In this document: positions 53,752 to 62,499 of the stretch, in pieces
Position numbering within the stretch: position 1 is the stretch's first letter
How the letters are laid out: every line of letters begins with the position of its first letter
Assembly: GCF_024205705.1 (NCBI RefSeq)
Contig: NZ_CP073115.1
Coordinates: 1,612,001-1,676,000, forward strand
Length of the DNA: 64,000 bases
Reading direction: 5' to 3'
Source of the DNA: Neisseria subflava
Lineage (GTDB): Bacteria; Pseudomonadota; Gammaproteobacteria; Burkholderiales; Neisseriaceae
Program-made: the position numbers and the translations under genes
Notes under the pieces: model-generated
Told to the model about the DNA's origin: nothing
Seen by the model: only the letters and a program-made list of their open reading frames with translations
The model's database searches: none

Positions 53752-54369
53752 TTACGAATTTTCCAACAGGTTTGAGATAAATCCCTGTTGAGAGGATTTT
53801 TTCAGACGGCCTGCTTTAATAATGTGGAACAAATCGGCTTCGGCACGATCCAAATCGTCATTCACAACGACGTAATCGAACAAAACGGATTGCTCAATCT
53901 CATGACGTGCTTTTGAAAGGCGTGTTTGAATAACTTCTTCGCTGTCTGTACCACGGCCGATCAAACGTTGCGCCAATACTTCAAAGGAAGGCGGCAGGAT
54001 AAAAATACTGCTGGCTTCAGGCAACGATTTACGCACTTGCGCCGCACCTTGCACATCAATTTCCAAAATTACGTCATAGCCCTCTTCGCTCAACGAATTC
54101 ACGCCGGCGATGCTGGTGCCGTAATAATTACCGAACACATTGGCGTGTTCCAAAAAGGCTCTTTGCTCAATCAGCGATTCAAATTCTTCTTTGGGAACAA
54201 AGTGGTAATGCACACCATGTGCCTCACCCTCACGTGGCTGACGCGTGGTATGAGAAATGGAAACACGGATGTCGTCATGATTTTTCAACAGGCGCGACAC
54301 CAAGGTCGTTTTACCTGTGCCGGAAGCGGCAGAAATGATGTAAATATTGCCTTTTTTATGATTTTGCAT
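53752..54369 (-). CDS. gmk: Guanylate kinase
   Basis: 205 residues. P-loop SAASGTGKTTL near residue 13, the GMP-binding SISHTTRQPREGEAHGVHYHF near residue 37, ILEIDVQGAAQV near residue 101. It phosphorylates GMP to GDP, feeding the GTP that SpoT uses. The C-terminal DUS-encoded stretch AGRLKKSSQQ is near residue 187. First gene of gmk-rpoZ-spoT. The region upstream holds the divergent promoters of gmk and apt and a single drifted DUS at about 54430. Confidence 0.97.
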   Translation of the reverse strand: MQNHKKGNIYIISAASGTGKTTLVSRLLKNHDDIRVSISHTTRQPREGEAHGVHYHFVPKEEFESLIEQRAFLEHANVFGNYYGTSIAGVNSLSEEGYDVILEIDVQGAAQVRKSLPEASSIFILPPSFEVLAQRLIGRGTDSEEVIQTRLSKARHEIEQSVLFDYVVVNDDLDRAEADLFHIIKAGRLKKSSQQGFISNLLENS

Positions 54370-54537
54370 GGTGGTTCAGCCGATGGTATGTACCTGTAAA
54401 TTATAACACAACACAATGTTTCTCGGAATTTCAGACGGCATGTTGCAAAATTTGGCTATTGTATCGATTAATTTGGCAAGTCCGCATATGACCGCTACAA
54501 TATCGTGTTAAAAACTTTTTGATTTCGGAATGTCGAG

Positions 54538-55098
54538 ATGTTGATTCATCCTGAAGTAATGGGCGTAGAGGCTTTGGCGGACAAAATCCGTAAAATTGAA
54601 AACTGGCCTCAAAAAGGGATTTTGTTTCATGACATTACTCCCGTTTTGCAAAGCGCAGAATATTTCCGCCTGCTGGTCGATTTACTGGTTTACCGCTATA
54701 TGGGGCAAAAAGTTGATGTTGTTGCGGGCTTGGATGCGCGCGGCTTCATCATTGGTGCAGCTTTGGCCTATCAACTGAACGTCGGCTTTGTTCCCATCCG
54801 TAAAAAAGGCAAACTACCGTTTGATACGGTTTCTCAAAGTTACGCTTTGGAATATGGCGAAGCAACGGTAGAAATCCATACCGACGCCATCAAGCCGGGC
54901 GCACGCGTTTTGTTGGTAGATGATTTGGTGGCAACCGGCGGCACAATGCTGGCAGGCGTCGAGCTGATCCGCAAACTGGGCGGTGAAGTAATCGAAGCGG
55001 CTGCCATTTTAGAATTTACCGACTTGGACGGCGGCAAAAAAATCCGTGAAAGCGGCGCGCCGTTATTTACCCTATGCCAAAACAAAGGCTGCATGTAA
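54538..55098 (+). CDS. apt: Adenine phosphoribosyltransferase
   Basis: 186 residues. It makes AMP from adenine and PRPP. The family text KIENWPQKGILFHDITPVLQ is near residue 20, VAGLDARGFIIGAALAYQL near residue 62, and the PRPP-binding loop VLLVDDLVATGGTMLAGVEL near residue 124. GGA lies nine bases before ATG 54538. The later MGVEALADKI is an alternative start. It ends at a strong terminator. Confidence 0.96.
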   Translation: MLIHPEVMGVEALADKIRKIENWPQKGILFHDITPVLQSAEYFRLLVDLLVYRYMGQKVDVVAGLDARGFIIGAALAYQLNVGFVPIRKKGKLPFDTVSQSYALEYGEATVEIHTDAIKPGARVLLVDDLVATGGTMLAGVELIRKLGGEVIEAAAILEFTDLDGGKKIRESGAPLFTLCQNKGCM

Positions 55099-55100
55099 TA

Positions 55101-55134
55101 AAAAAACCGCAAGCTGTTCAGCCTGCGGTTTTTT
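55101..55134. terminator. Rho-independent terminator after apt
   Basis: AAAAAACCGCA paired with TGCGGTTTTTT around a 12-base loop; symmetric enough to serve the convergent YwqK-type gene too. Confidence 0.9.
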
Positions 55135-55144
55135 ATAATCAAAA

Positions 55145-55882
55145 TTATTCGAGGACGTATCCGTCCGTATCCCAAAAAGTTTTTTTCACCAACTGGTCGT
55201 CTTTATAAACCAACTCGGATTTCTTCGCACCATCATCATACCAATCCAAAATGATGCCGCTGCGTTTGCCGTTGCGAATACTCAATTCAGACACGATGCG
55301 GCCATTTTCATCCCAACTGATGATCTCCGTTGGTTTGTCATTGCTCATCATCATTTCGGTTTTCGGGCTGCCGTCTGAATACCATTGTTTCCAATAGCCA
55401 TTGGCTTTATCGTGCTTAAACTGAATTTCGCTTTCTTTCACGCCATTTCGGTAATAGCGGGAACCCACGCCCTCACTCAGGCCATTTTGATAAGGCATCA
55501 CCGCAGATTTTTTGCCGTTTGGATACCAGTTAATCCACTCACCGTGCGGCTTGCCGTTGCGATAGCTGCCAACCATCTTTTTCTGCCCGTTAAAATGCCA
55601 CAGGGTCAGTGTGCCATTGTCCAGAGCCGGCACAAAAACCTTAATCTGACCGGCAGGTACTTCATAAGGATCAGAATATTTTTTCATCGATGGATAGTAA
55701 AAATCCTGCACCTGCGCCTTACCTGCCTCAATCTTGTATTGGCGGACATAAGCAACCGAAGGCATGGTCGCCGTCAGTTTACCGTTTTGATTGAAATAAA
55801 CGGTATGTTGCTGGGCAAAGGCGGCAACGGGCATACTGAACAAGGCAGCAGCCAACAGGCCTGATTTTAAATAATTATTCAT
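55145..55882 (-). CDS. Exported YwqK/MORN-repeat protein
   Basis: 245 residues with a signal peptide (MNNYLKSGLLAAALFSMPVA, cut near residue 23). The mature part holds five or so MORN-like/YwqK repeats: WHFNGQKKMVGSYRNGKPHGEW, WYPNGKKSAVMPYQNGLSEG, YYRNGVKESEIQFKHDKANGYW, WYSDGSPKTEMM and WYDDGAKKSELVYKDDQ. Related proteins are called antitoxin-like in databases, but this copy is periplasmic or outer-membrane and has no partner gene, so that label is doubtful. The role is unknown. ATG 55882 is chosen for the signal peptide; a strong ribosome site is not seen. Confidence 0.82.
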   Translation of the reverse strand: MNNYLKSGLLAAALFSMPVAAFAQQHTVYFNQNGKLTATMPSVAYVRQYKIEAGKAQVQDFYYPSMKKYSDPYEVPAGQIKVFVPALDNGTLTLWHFNGQKKMVGSYRNGKPHGEWINWYPNGKKSAVMPYQNGLSEGVGSRYYRNGVKESEIQFKHDKANGYWKQWYSDGSPKTEMMMSNDKPTEIISWDENGRIVSELSIRNGKRSGIILDWYDDGAKKSELVYKDDQLVKKTFWDTDGYVLE

Positions 55883-56052
55883 AATATGGAGTTTGGCAGT
55901 ATATGTTCTACAAAAAGTCAGTAATAAAAATCCACTGACATTAGAAACTATGACAAATATTATAAGCCATAGTTTCAAAGCCTGCTTGGATTTCACAGCC
56001 GACATATCATAGGCATTTGTATTTTCTTAAAACATTAAAGACATTACAAAAT

Positions 56053-56086
56053 AGAGGCCGTCTGAATTTTTTTTCAGACGGCCTCT
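56053..56086 (-). terminator. DUS hairpin terminator after prmB
   Basis: Inverted DUS pair with 14-base arms and a T-rich loop, 22 bases after the prmB stop. Confidence 0.8.
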
Positions 56087-56108
56087 GTTTCAATTACATT
56101 AAAACAAT

Positions 56109-57008
56109 TTATTCTTCACCCAACAATTGCTCACGGGTCAATAAGAATACAAACCCGTCGCCACCGCTGGTTTCCAACCAAGTAAACGGTAATTCGGGAT
56201 AAGCCGCTTCCAATACCTCACGGTTGTGACCGATTTCAACCAACAATACACCTTTTGGATTCAAATATTTCGCCGCTTGCAGAATAATTTGACGTGTAGC
56301 GTCCAAACCATCTTCACCACTACCCAAAGCCAATTCCGGCTCGTACAGGTATTCATCAGGCAACGCTTCCACAGATTCCGCATCGACATAAGGCGGATTG
56401 GAAACAATCAAGTCGTAGGTTTCATCCAGACCTTCAAACAAATCGGTATGCACCAAGCTGATGCGGTCTTCCAAGCCATAATCTTCGATATTGATGGCGG
56501 CCACTTCCAGCGCATCCAAGCTCAAATCAACGGCATCGATTTGTGCATCGGGATAGTGGTGCGCCATTTGAATGGCTAAACAACCGCTACCGGTACACAA
56601 ATCCAAAGCTCGATGTACCAACTCATCATGTTCAATCCAAGGACGGATACCGTCGCCCAGCAATTCGTAAATGAAAGAACGAGGCACAATAACGCGCTCA
56701 TCGACATAAAAATCAAACTCGCCCTGCCATGCCTGATGCGTCAGATATGCGGCAGGAATATGTTCCACTGCGCGGCGTTCGATAATCGACAACACTTCTT
56801 CCTTCTCACTTTGCAACAATTTGGCATCCAAATAAGGCTCCAACGTATCCAAAGGCAGGTTTAAAGTGTGCAAAATCAGATAGGCTGCCTCGTCATGGGC
56901 ATTATCACTTCCGTGTCCGAAAAACAGTCCGGCATCATTAAAACGGCTGACGGCGAAACGCAATAAATCGCGAACAGTGGTCAGCTCTTGAGCAGCTTGG
57001 TTGAACAT
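56109..57008 (-). CDS. prmB: Ribosomal protein L3 glutamine methyltransferase
   Basis: 299 residues of the HemK/PrmB family. SAM motif DLCTGSGCLAIQMAHHYPDA near residue 136, the glutamine-binding catalytic NPPYVD near residue 204, and PEYLYEP-type text (here LPDEYLYEPELALGSGEDGLD). PrmB differs from the release-factor methylase PrmC by this spacing and by its upstream VPRSFIYELL segment. ATG 57008 is used because the longer frame starts at a TTG with no ribosome site. Confidence 0.93.
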   Translation of the reverse strand: MFNQAAQELTTVRDLLRFAVSRFNDAGLFFGHGSDNAHDEAAYLILHTLNLPLDTLEPYLDAKLLQSEKEEVLSIIERRAVEHIPAAYLTHQAWQGEFDFYVDERVIVPRSFIYELLGDGIRPWIEHDELVHRALDLCTGSGCLAIQMAHHYPDAQIDAVDLSLDALEVAAINIEDYGLEDRISLVHTDLFEGLDETYDLIVSNPPYVDAESVEALPDEYLYEPELALGSGEDGLDATRQIILQAAKYLNPKGVLLVEIGHNREVLEAAYPELPFTWLETSGGDGFVFLLTREQLLGEE

Positions 57009-57052
57009 AATGTTTTGTCTTGTCAATTTAAGAATATTGAAATTATAACAGA

Positions 57053-57083
57053 AAGGCCATCTGAAAACTTTTCAGACGGCCTT
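57053..57083 (-). terminator. DUS hairpin terminator after norB
   Basis: One arm has drifted (GCCATCTGAA) but still pairs; the loop is a few bases long. Confidence 0.72.
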
Positions 57084-57103
57084 CGATTTAATTCAGCTTA
57101 AGA

Positions 57104-59359
57104 TTATTTATCGCGGCTGAATACGATTTTGGTAGCTTGGATAGCAACGCAGACAGCACCACCGATGAAGATCAAGTCAGCAGCGGTACGAACCCAACGC
57201 AGGGTATCCAAGATTTCCATTTGCAGGAACTCTTCGCTACGCGCATACCACAGACCGTGAGTGATAGAAGCGTAAGCTTGAATCACGCCAACTGGCAACA
57301 GGCTGATGGCAATCATACCCACCAGACCGCCGTTCAGCAGCCAGAAGCCCCAAGTCATCAGTTTGTCGTCAAATTGAGCATTAGGTTTCAGGTAGCGTGC
57401 AACCAGCAATACGAAGCCCAGAGCCAAGAAACCATACACACCGAACAGAGCCGCGTGAGCGTGAACTGCAGTAGTGTTCAGACCTTGGATGTAGAACAGG
57501 GAAATCGGCGGGTTAATCAGGAAGCCGAATACACCGGCACCGATCATGTTCCAGAAGGCAACTGCTACGAAGCACATCAGAGGCCAACGCAGACGTTTCG
57601 CCCAGTCGGACAGGTGTTGGTAAGACCAGTGTTCGTAAGCTTCACGACCCAGCAGAACCAAAGGCACAACTTCCAAAGCGGAGAAACATGCACCGATTGC
57701 CATAGAAGCAGAGGTAGAGCCGGAGAAGTACAAGTGGTGTAATGTACCTGGGATACCGCCCAACATGAAGATGGCGGCGGCGGCCAGAGTAGAAGCAGTA
57801 GCAGTACTACGGCGAACAAAGCCCATGTTGTAGAAGATGAATGCGAAGGCTGCAGTAGCGAACACTTCGAAGAAGCCTTCTACCCACAGGTGAACCACCC
57901 ACCAACGCCAGTATTCCATCACTGCAATTGGAGATTTCTCACCGTAGAACAGGCCAGGAGCATAGAACGCACCCACACCGACCATAGAAGCTACGAAGAT
58001 AGCCAACAGGTTTTTGTCTGTACCTTTTTCTTTAAAGGCAGAGATGGTGCAACGCAACATCAGGAACAGCCACAACAGCAAGCCGACCATCAGCAGAAGT
58101 TGCCAGAAGCGACCCAGATCCAAGTATTCGTAACCTTGGTGACCGAACCAGAAGTTCAGCTCAGGCGGAATGATGTGGGTCAAAGCAAAGAAGTTACCTG
58201 CATAAGAACCGCCGACTACGATGAACAGGGCGATGTACAGGAAGTTCACACCGGCACGTTGGAATTTAGGATCTTTACCGCCGTTCACAATCGGAGCCAA
58301 GAACAGACCTGCTGTCAGGAAGCCGGTTGCAATCCAGAAAATAGCGGATTGGATGTGCCAAGTACGGGTCAGCGCATATGGGAACCAGTCGGCCATTTCA
58401 AAGCCCAAGGCGGTATCGATACCGTAGAAGCCTTGACCTTCGACAGTATAGTGAGCGGTCAAACCACCCAACAGTACTTGTACGACAAACAGCGCAACAG
58501 TCAGGAATACATATTTGCCCAACGCTTTTTGAGAAGGAGTCAGTTGTACTTTAGAGATAGGATCTTCAGTAGGTACTTCAACCTCTTCATGTTTGGTCAA
58601 GAAAGAGTAACCCCACATCAGCAAGCCGATACCCATCAGCAACAATACCACGCTGGTGAAAGACCACATATAGTTTTCAGTAGTCGGTACGTTGTTGATC
58701 AAAGGCTCGTGCGGCCAGTTGTTTGTGTAGGTAAAAGTTTCGTCAGGACGGTTGGTCGAAGCAGACCAAGAAGTCCAGAAGAAGAAGTTGAACAGTTTTT
58801 CACGCGCTTCTGGGCTTGGCAATGTGTTGTTTTTCATTGCAAAGTGTTCGCGAGTGGTTTGGAACTTAGGATCGTCGCTGTACACACCGTGGTAGTAAGG
58901 CAGGATGCTTTCGATCGCTTTCACGCGGGTTTCGCTGACAACGACAGAACCATCTTCCTTAACACGGCTTTGGTTGCGGTATTCGTCAGCCAAACGGGTT
59001 TTCAGAACAGCTTGTTCCTCAGGAGAAACTTCGTCAAATTTTTTGCCGTAAGTTTCTTGCGCAGTCAGATCCAACCATGCAACCAGCTCGCGGTGCAGCC
59101 AGTCGGCAGTCCAGTCCGGAGCTTGGTATGCACCGTGACCCAATACAGAGCCAACTTCCATACCGCCGGTAGTTTGCCATGCAGATTGACCTGCCAAAAT
59201 ATCGTCTTTGGTCATCAGGACTTTGCCGGATGCAGAAACGACTTGTTCAGGGTATGGCGGAGCCTTTTTATAGACCTCGCTACCCATATAACCAAGAATG
59301 GTAAAGCATACTGCCAGTACGGCAAACAGCAAGTACCAAAGCTTCTTGTACTGTCCCAT
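57104..59359 (-). CDS. norB: Quinol-dependent nitric oxide reductase
   Basis: 751 residues, the single-chain qNOR with about 14 membrane helices. An N-terminal extension with a periplasmic domain (LAGQSAWQTTGGMEVGSVLG) is fused to the catalytic heme-copper-type core. Conserved histidines lie in HIQSAIFWIATGF, HLWVEGFFEVFATA and GTLHHLYFSG, with HAHAALFGVYGFLALG near the end. It reduces NO to N2O using membrane quinol, without a NorC subunit. It is divergent from aniA, the same order as in pathogenic Neisseria. In those species NsrR represses it. Confidence 0.97.
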   Translation of the reverse strand: MGQYKKLWYLLFAVLAVCFTILGYMGSEVYKKAPPYPEQVVSASGKVLMTKDDILAGQSAWQTTGGMEVGSVLGHGAYQAPDWTADWLHRELVAWLDLTAQETYGKKFDEVSPEEQAVLKTRLADEYRNQSRVKEDGSVVVSETRVKAIESILPYYHGVYSDDPKFQTTREHFAMKNNTLPSPEAREKLFNFFFWTSWSASTNRPDETFTYTNNWPHEPLINNVPTTENYMWSFTSVVLLLMGIGLLMWGYSFLTKHEEVEVPTEDPISKVQLTPSQKALGKYVFLTVALFVVQVLLGGLTAHYTVEGQGFYGIDTALGFEMADWFPYALTRTWHIQSAIFWIATGFLTAGLFLAPIVNGGKDPKFQRAGVNFLYIALFIVVGGSYAGNFFALTHIIPPELNFWFGHQGYEYLDLGRFWQLLLMVGLLLWLFLMLRCTISAFKEKGTDKNLLAIFVASMVGVGAFYAPGLFYGEKSPIAVMEYWRWWVVHLWVEGFFEVFATAAFAFIFYNMGFVRRSTATASTLAAAAIFMLGGIPGTLHHLYFSGSTSASMAIGACFSALEVVPLVLLGREAYEHWSYQHLSDWAKRLRWPLMCFVAVAFWNMIGAGVFGFLINPPISLFYIQGLNTTAVHAHAALFGVYGFLALGFVLLVARYLKPNAQFDDKLMTWGFWLLNGGLVGMIAISLLPVGVIQAYASITHGLWYARSEEFLQMEILDTLRWVRTAADLIFIGGAVCVAIQATKIVFSRDK

Positions 59360-59491
59360 TTTGAGTACTCCTTGATTTTGGTAAAAAGTGGTTGGGTATT
59401 AATTCATCAAATATGAATGTTAAAGATTGTATCACGGTTTTAAAAGTAAAGAAATATTTTGTCAATAATATTCCTTTAAAACCATTAACTT

Positions 59492-59518
59492 ACATGATAT
59501 TGATTCCTATTATCCTGT
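59492..59518. promoter_or_regulatory. Imperfect dyad upstream of norB, possible NsrR operator
   Basis: ACATGATA and TATCCTGT form an inverted repeat with an 11-base spacer, about 135-160 bases upstream of the norB start. NsrR controls norB in other Neisseria. The match to an NsrR site was not tested, so this is a candidate only. Confidence 0.35.
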
Positions 59519-59651
59519 ATAACTCCTCCTTTGTTATATTTTGTGTTAAGCCCACACTAACATTTTCACACAAAAATAAACTTTTCGGTTTAGTTTTTTA
59601 TACTACTAAAGGAGTATTTAAGGATTAAAAGATTCATATTCATTGAACAAT

Positions 59652-59665
59652 TTGATTTATATCAA
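59652..59665 (+). promoter_or_regulatory. FNR box of the aniA promoter
   Basis: TTGAT-TTAT-ATCAA, a perfect FNR consensus site. Its centre lies about 41.5 bases before a predicted start near 59700, with a -10-like CATAAT at 59688-59693, the spacing of a class II FNR-activated promoter. Confidence 0.85.
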
Positions 59666-59758
59666 AATACACCCAAACAAGCGCCTACATAATCATACAA
59701 AATTTCAAACCATCCTATCAGGATACTTAACTTTTCTTACAATAAGGAAACTTTAAAC

Positions 59759-60928
59759 ATGAAACGCCAAACCTTAGCTGCACTTATCGCTTCTGTATTT
59801 GCACTGGCCGCATGCGGCGAACAAGCTGCTAAACCAGCTGAAACTCCGGCTGCCACCGCTTCTGCCGAAGCTCCTGCTGCTGCTTCTGACTCACAAGCTG
59901 CTGCCGAGACTCCTTCTTCAGAATTGCCTGTAGTCGATGCCATCATGACTCACGCTCCGGAAGTTCCACCTGCAATCGATCGCGATCATCCGGCTAAAGT
60001 ACGCGTTAAAATGGAAACCGTCGAAAAAACCATGACTATGGAAGACGGTGTTGAATACCACTACTGGACATTCAACGGCGACGTTCCGGGCCAAATGATC
60101 CGTGTACGCGAAGGCGATACCGTAGAAGTAGAATTCTCTAACAATCCTTCTTCTACCGTTCCTCACAACGTTGACTTCCACGCTGCTACCGGTCAAGGCG
60201 GTGGTGCAGAAGCTTCTTTCACTGCCCCAGGCCACACTTCTACTTTCAGCTTTAAAGCTCTGCAAGCCGGTTTGTACATTTACCACTGTGCCGTTGCTCC
60301 TGTAGGTATGCACATCGCCAACGGTATGTACGGTTTGATCTTGGTTGAACCTAAAGAAGGCCTGCCTAAAGTAGATAAAGAGTTCTACATCGTACAAGGC
60401 GACTTCTATACTAAAGGTAAAAAAGGCGCTCAAGGTCTGCAACCTTTCGACATGGATAAAGCCATTGCCGAACAACCTGAATACGTTGTATTCAACGGTC
60501 ACGTAGGCTCTATCGCCGGTGACAACGCCCTGAAAGCCAAAGCTGGTGAAACTGTTCGTATGTACGTTGGTAACGGTGGTCCTAACTTGGTATCTTCTTT
60601 CCACGTTATCGGCGAAATCTTCGACAAAGTATATGTTGAAGGTGGTAAACTGATTAACGAAAACGTACAAAGCACTGTGATTCCTGCCGGTGGCGCCGCC
60701 ATGATCGAATTCAAAGTCGATATTCCAGGCAGCTACACTATAGTTGACCACTCTATCTTCCGTGCGTTCAACAAAGGTGCTTTGGGTCAATTGAAAGTTG
60801 AGGGTAACGAAAACCCTGAAATCATGACCAAAAAACTGAGCGACACCGTTTACCAACCTGCCGGTGCTGCCGCTTCTGCCCCAGCCGCTGCGTCTGCCGC
60901 ACCTGCTGCTTCTGAAGCCGCTAAATAA
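59759..60928 (+). CDS. aniA: Copper-containing nitrite reductase AniA, outer-membrane lipoprotein
   Basis: 389 residues, full length. Lipobox LAAC with Cys near residue 19, then an Ala/Pro-rich linker of about 45 residues. Two cupredoxin domains carry the ligands: type 2 His in VPHNVDFHAA near residue 142, type 1 His/Cys/Met in YHCAVAPVGMH near residue 180, and the SSFHVIGEIF His near residue 280. The C-terminus is a second low-complexity region of Ala/Pro/Ser (about the last 20 residues), which in pathogenic Neisseria is glycosylated. It reduces nitrite to NO in oxygen limitation, feeding NorB. Many isolates of related species carry broken aniA; this one is intact. Confidence 0.98.
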   Translation: MKRQTLAALIASVFALAACGEQAAKPAETPAATASAEAPAAASDSQAAAETPSSELPVVDAIMTHAPEVPPAIDRDHPAKVRVKMETVEKTMTMEDGVEYHYWTFNGDVPGQMIRVREGDTVEVEFSNNPSSTVPHNVDFHAATGQGGGAEASFTAPGHTSTFSFKALQAGLYIYHCAVAPVGMHIANGMYGLILVEPKEGLPKVDKEFYIVQGDFYTKGKKGAQGLQPFDMDKAIAEQPEYVVFNGHVGSIAGDNALKAKAGETVRMYVGNGGPNLVSSFHVIGEIFDKVYVEGGKLINENVQSTVIPAGGAAMIEFKVDIPGSYTIVDHSIFRAFNKGALGQLKVEGNENPEIMTKKLSDTVYQPAGAAASAPAAASAAPAASEAAK

Positions 60929-61101
60929 TCCCTCGGTTTAATACGCCAAGCCACTGCTACTCTTCTCTTAGAGTCGCAGTGGCTTCCATCACAATTAATC
61001 TTCCTATTCAATCAGACAGATTGATTTTTCAGACGGCCTTGTTATGATTAGGCTATCTTAAAAATAAATTTTCTGTTTTCAAACGATAATAAGGGCGTAC
61101 C

Positions 61102-61857
61102 ATGAAACTCATACGACTCCTCCTCTTAGGCAGTGCCTTAATCTGCGGCAATACATTTGCAGCCGAAATGGTAAAAATCGAAGGAGGCAGCTATCGCCCT
61201 CTCTATCTCAAAAAAGAGACTTCCCTTATTAAAGTCAAACCCTTCCAACTTGACAAATATCCTGTAACCAATGCCGAATTTGCCGAATTTTTGAAAACAC
61301 ATCCACAATGGCAAAAAGACAAAATCAGCTCCAAACAAGCTGAAAAAGCTTACCTGAAACATTGGGTAAAAAACGGCAGCAACAGTTATGCGCCTAAAGC
61401 CAGCGAACTCAAACATCCGGTAACCAATGTTTCATGGTTTGCCGCCAATGCCTACTGCGTTTCCAAAGGCAAACGCCTGCCGACTATTGACGAGTGGGAA
61501 TTTGCAGGCTTGGCCTCTGCCACTCAAAAAGACGGCTCTGCCGAACCCGGCTACAACCGTACCATCTTGGATTGGTATGCAGACGGCGGCCGCAACGGCC
61601 TGCATGACATCGGTAAAAACAAACCCAACTACTGGGGCGTATACGATATGCACGGCCTGATTTGGGAATGGACTGAAGACTTCAACAGCAGCCAACTCTC
61701 AGCCGGCTCATCCAACACACAAATGTTCTGTAGCGGCGCATCCGTAGGCTCAAGCGACCCATCCAACTATGCTGCTTTCTTGCGCTACGGCATCCGTACC
61801 AGCCTGCAATCCAAATATGTTTTAAATAACTTAGGCTTCCGCTGTGCAAGCAAATAA
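61102..61857 (+). CDS. NirV-like formylglycine-generating-enzyme-fold protein
   Basis: 251 residues with a signal peptide (MKLIRLLLLGSALICGNTFA, cut near residue 20) and an FGE-sulfatase fold: VKIEGGSYRPL, KYPVTNAEFAEFLKTH, HPVTNVSWFAANAYCVSKGKRLPTIDEWEFAG near residue 105, and WEWTEDFN and GFRCASK at the end. The Cys pair needed for true formylglycine formation is incomplete, so it is probably not a sulfatase activator. NirV proteins accompany copper nitrite reductases in other proteobacteria with unknown function; this one follows aniA by 173 bases. A role in AniA maturation is inferred from position only. Confidence 0.85.
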   Translation: MKLIRLLLLGSALICGNTFAAEMVKIEGGSYRPLYLKKETSLIKVKPFQLDKYPVTNAEFAEFLKTHPQWQKDKISSKQAEKAYLKHWVKNGSNSYAPKASELKHPVTNVSWFAANAYCVSKGKRLPTIDEWEFAGLASATQKDGSAEPGYNRTILDWYADGGRNGLHDIGKNKPNYWGVYDMHGLIWEWTEDFNSSQLSAGSSNTQMFCSGASVGSSDPSNYAAFLRYGIRTSLQSKYVLNNLGFRCASK

Positions 61858-61932
61858 AGTTTAGTTTTATCACCAAAGCAGCTTTGGCGGTACTGGAAGG
61901 TATCGCCGCTTTTTTTGGCCGTCTGAAAAGAT

Positions 61933-61962
61933 GTGGCACACAGAGACAAATTGTGGCATAAT
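61933..61962 (+). promoter_or_regulatory. Candidate rpsO promoter
   Basis: A -35-like GTGGCA (61933-61938), an 18-base spacer and CATAAT (61957-61962), about 105 bases upstream of rpsO. Two copies of TGTGGCA occur within this stretch. Confidence 0.45.
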
Positions 61963-61973
61963 CCGCCCGTCTT

Positions 61974-62066
61974 TATAAAAAGGCGCTTAGGAGTTTGCTT
62001 AGGTCGTTTGGCTTGGCAAACTTGTCCGAACCTGAAAAGGTTCTTTTATTTTCGGAGTTATCCATC
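61974..62066 (+). promoter_or_regulatory. rpsO 5' leader, possible autoregulatory RNA
   Basis: A leader of about 90 bases that can fold: a hairpin from AACCTGAAAAGGTT (about 62028-62041) and a longer one around TTTGGCTTGGCAAA. S15 represses its own translation through leader structures in several phyla. No known S15-leader motif was tested against this sequence. Confidence 0.35.
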
Positions 62067-62336
62067 ATGGCATTGACCGTAGAACAAAAAGCACAAATTG
62101 TTAAAGATTTCCAACGCAAAGAAGGCGATACCGGTTCTTCTGAAGTACAAGTCGCTCTGTTGACTTTCCGCATCAACGACCTGACTCCTCACTTCAAAGC
62201 CAACCCTAAAGACCACCACAGCCGTCGCGGCCTGTTGAAAATGGTTAGCCAACGTCGTCGCCTATTGTCTTACCTGCGTCGTACTCAGCCTGATACTTAC
62301 CGTACACTGATTACCCGCCTGGGTCTGCGTAAATAA
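62067..62336 (+). CDS. rpsO: 30S ribosomal protein S15
   Basis: 89 residues: MALTVEQKAQIVKDFQRKEG, GSSEVQVALLTFRINDLTPH and RRGLLKMVSQRRRLLSYLRR are diagnostic. S15 binds the central domain of 16S rRNA early in assembly. CGGAG precedes ATG 62067; a longer frame starting at 61995 is in the leader. Strong terminator downstream. Confidence 0.99.
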   Translation: MALTVEQKAQIVKDFQRKEGDTGSSEVQVALLTFRINDLTPHFKANPKDHHSRRGLLKMVSQRRRLLSYLRRTQPDTYRTLITRLGLRK

Positions 62337-62350
62337 TTTATGCTTAAATC

Positions 62351-62376
62351 AACACCGCCTTCGGGCGGTGTTTTTT
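62351..62376 (+). terminator. Rho-independent terminator of rpsO
   Basis: ACACCGCC/GGCGGTGT hairpin with a TTCG loop and a run of six T residues. Confidence 0.95.
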
Positions 62377-62499
62377 ATTAACATACCGATGCCGTCTGAA
62401 ACACAGGCCCACGCTCTGTGTTATACTTCCACACGCTTAAGCAGCAAGGCTTAAACTTCCAATCACTCCTTAAAGCTCCCATCAAAGCGAGAATCTGAA

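Larger units (their letters stand above)
59360..59758. other. norB-aniA divergent regulatory region
   Basis: 399 bases with the promoters of both denitrification genes. An FNR site (59652-59665) and an imperfect dyad (59492-59518) are listed separately. No coding frame here has family features; a 78-codon open frame (59392-59628) is AT-rich and not credible. Confidence 0.75.

Noticed and set aside
55145..56005. Longer start for the YwqK-type protein
   Set aside because: The extra 41 residues contain a second hydrophobic segment before a perfect signal peptide at the inner ATG 55882.
57890..59416. A 508-codon rightward open frame antisense to norB
   Set aside because: A shadow of norB; the translation is rich in rare residues and lacks any domain.
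59392..59628. A 78-codon frame in the norB-aniA interval
   Set aside because: AT-rich promoter DNA; no ribosome site or family match.
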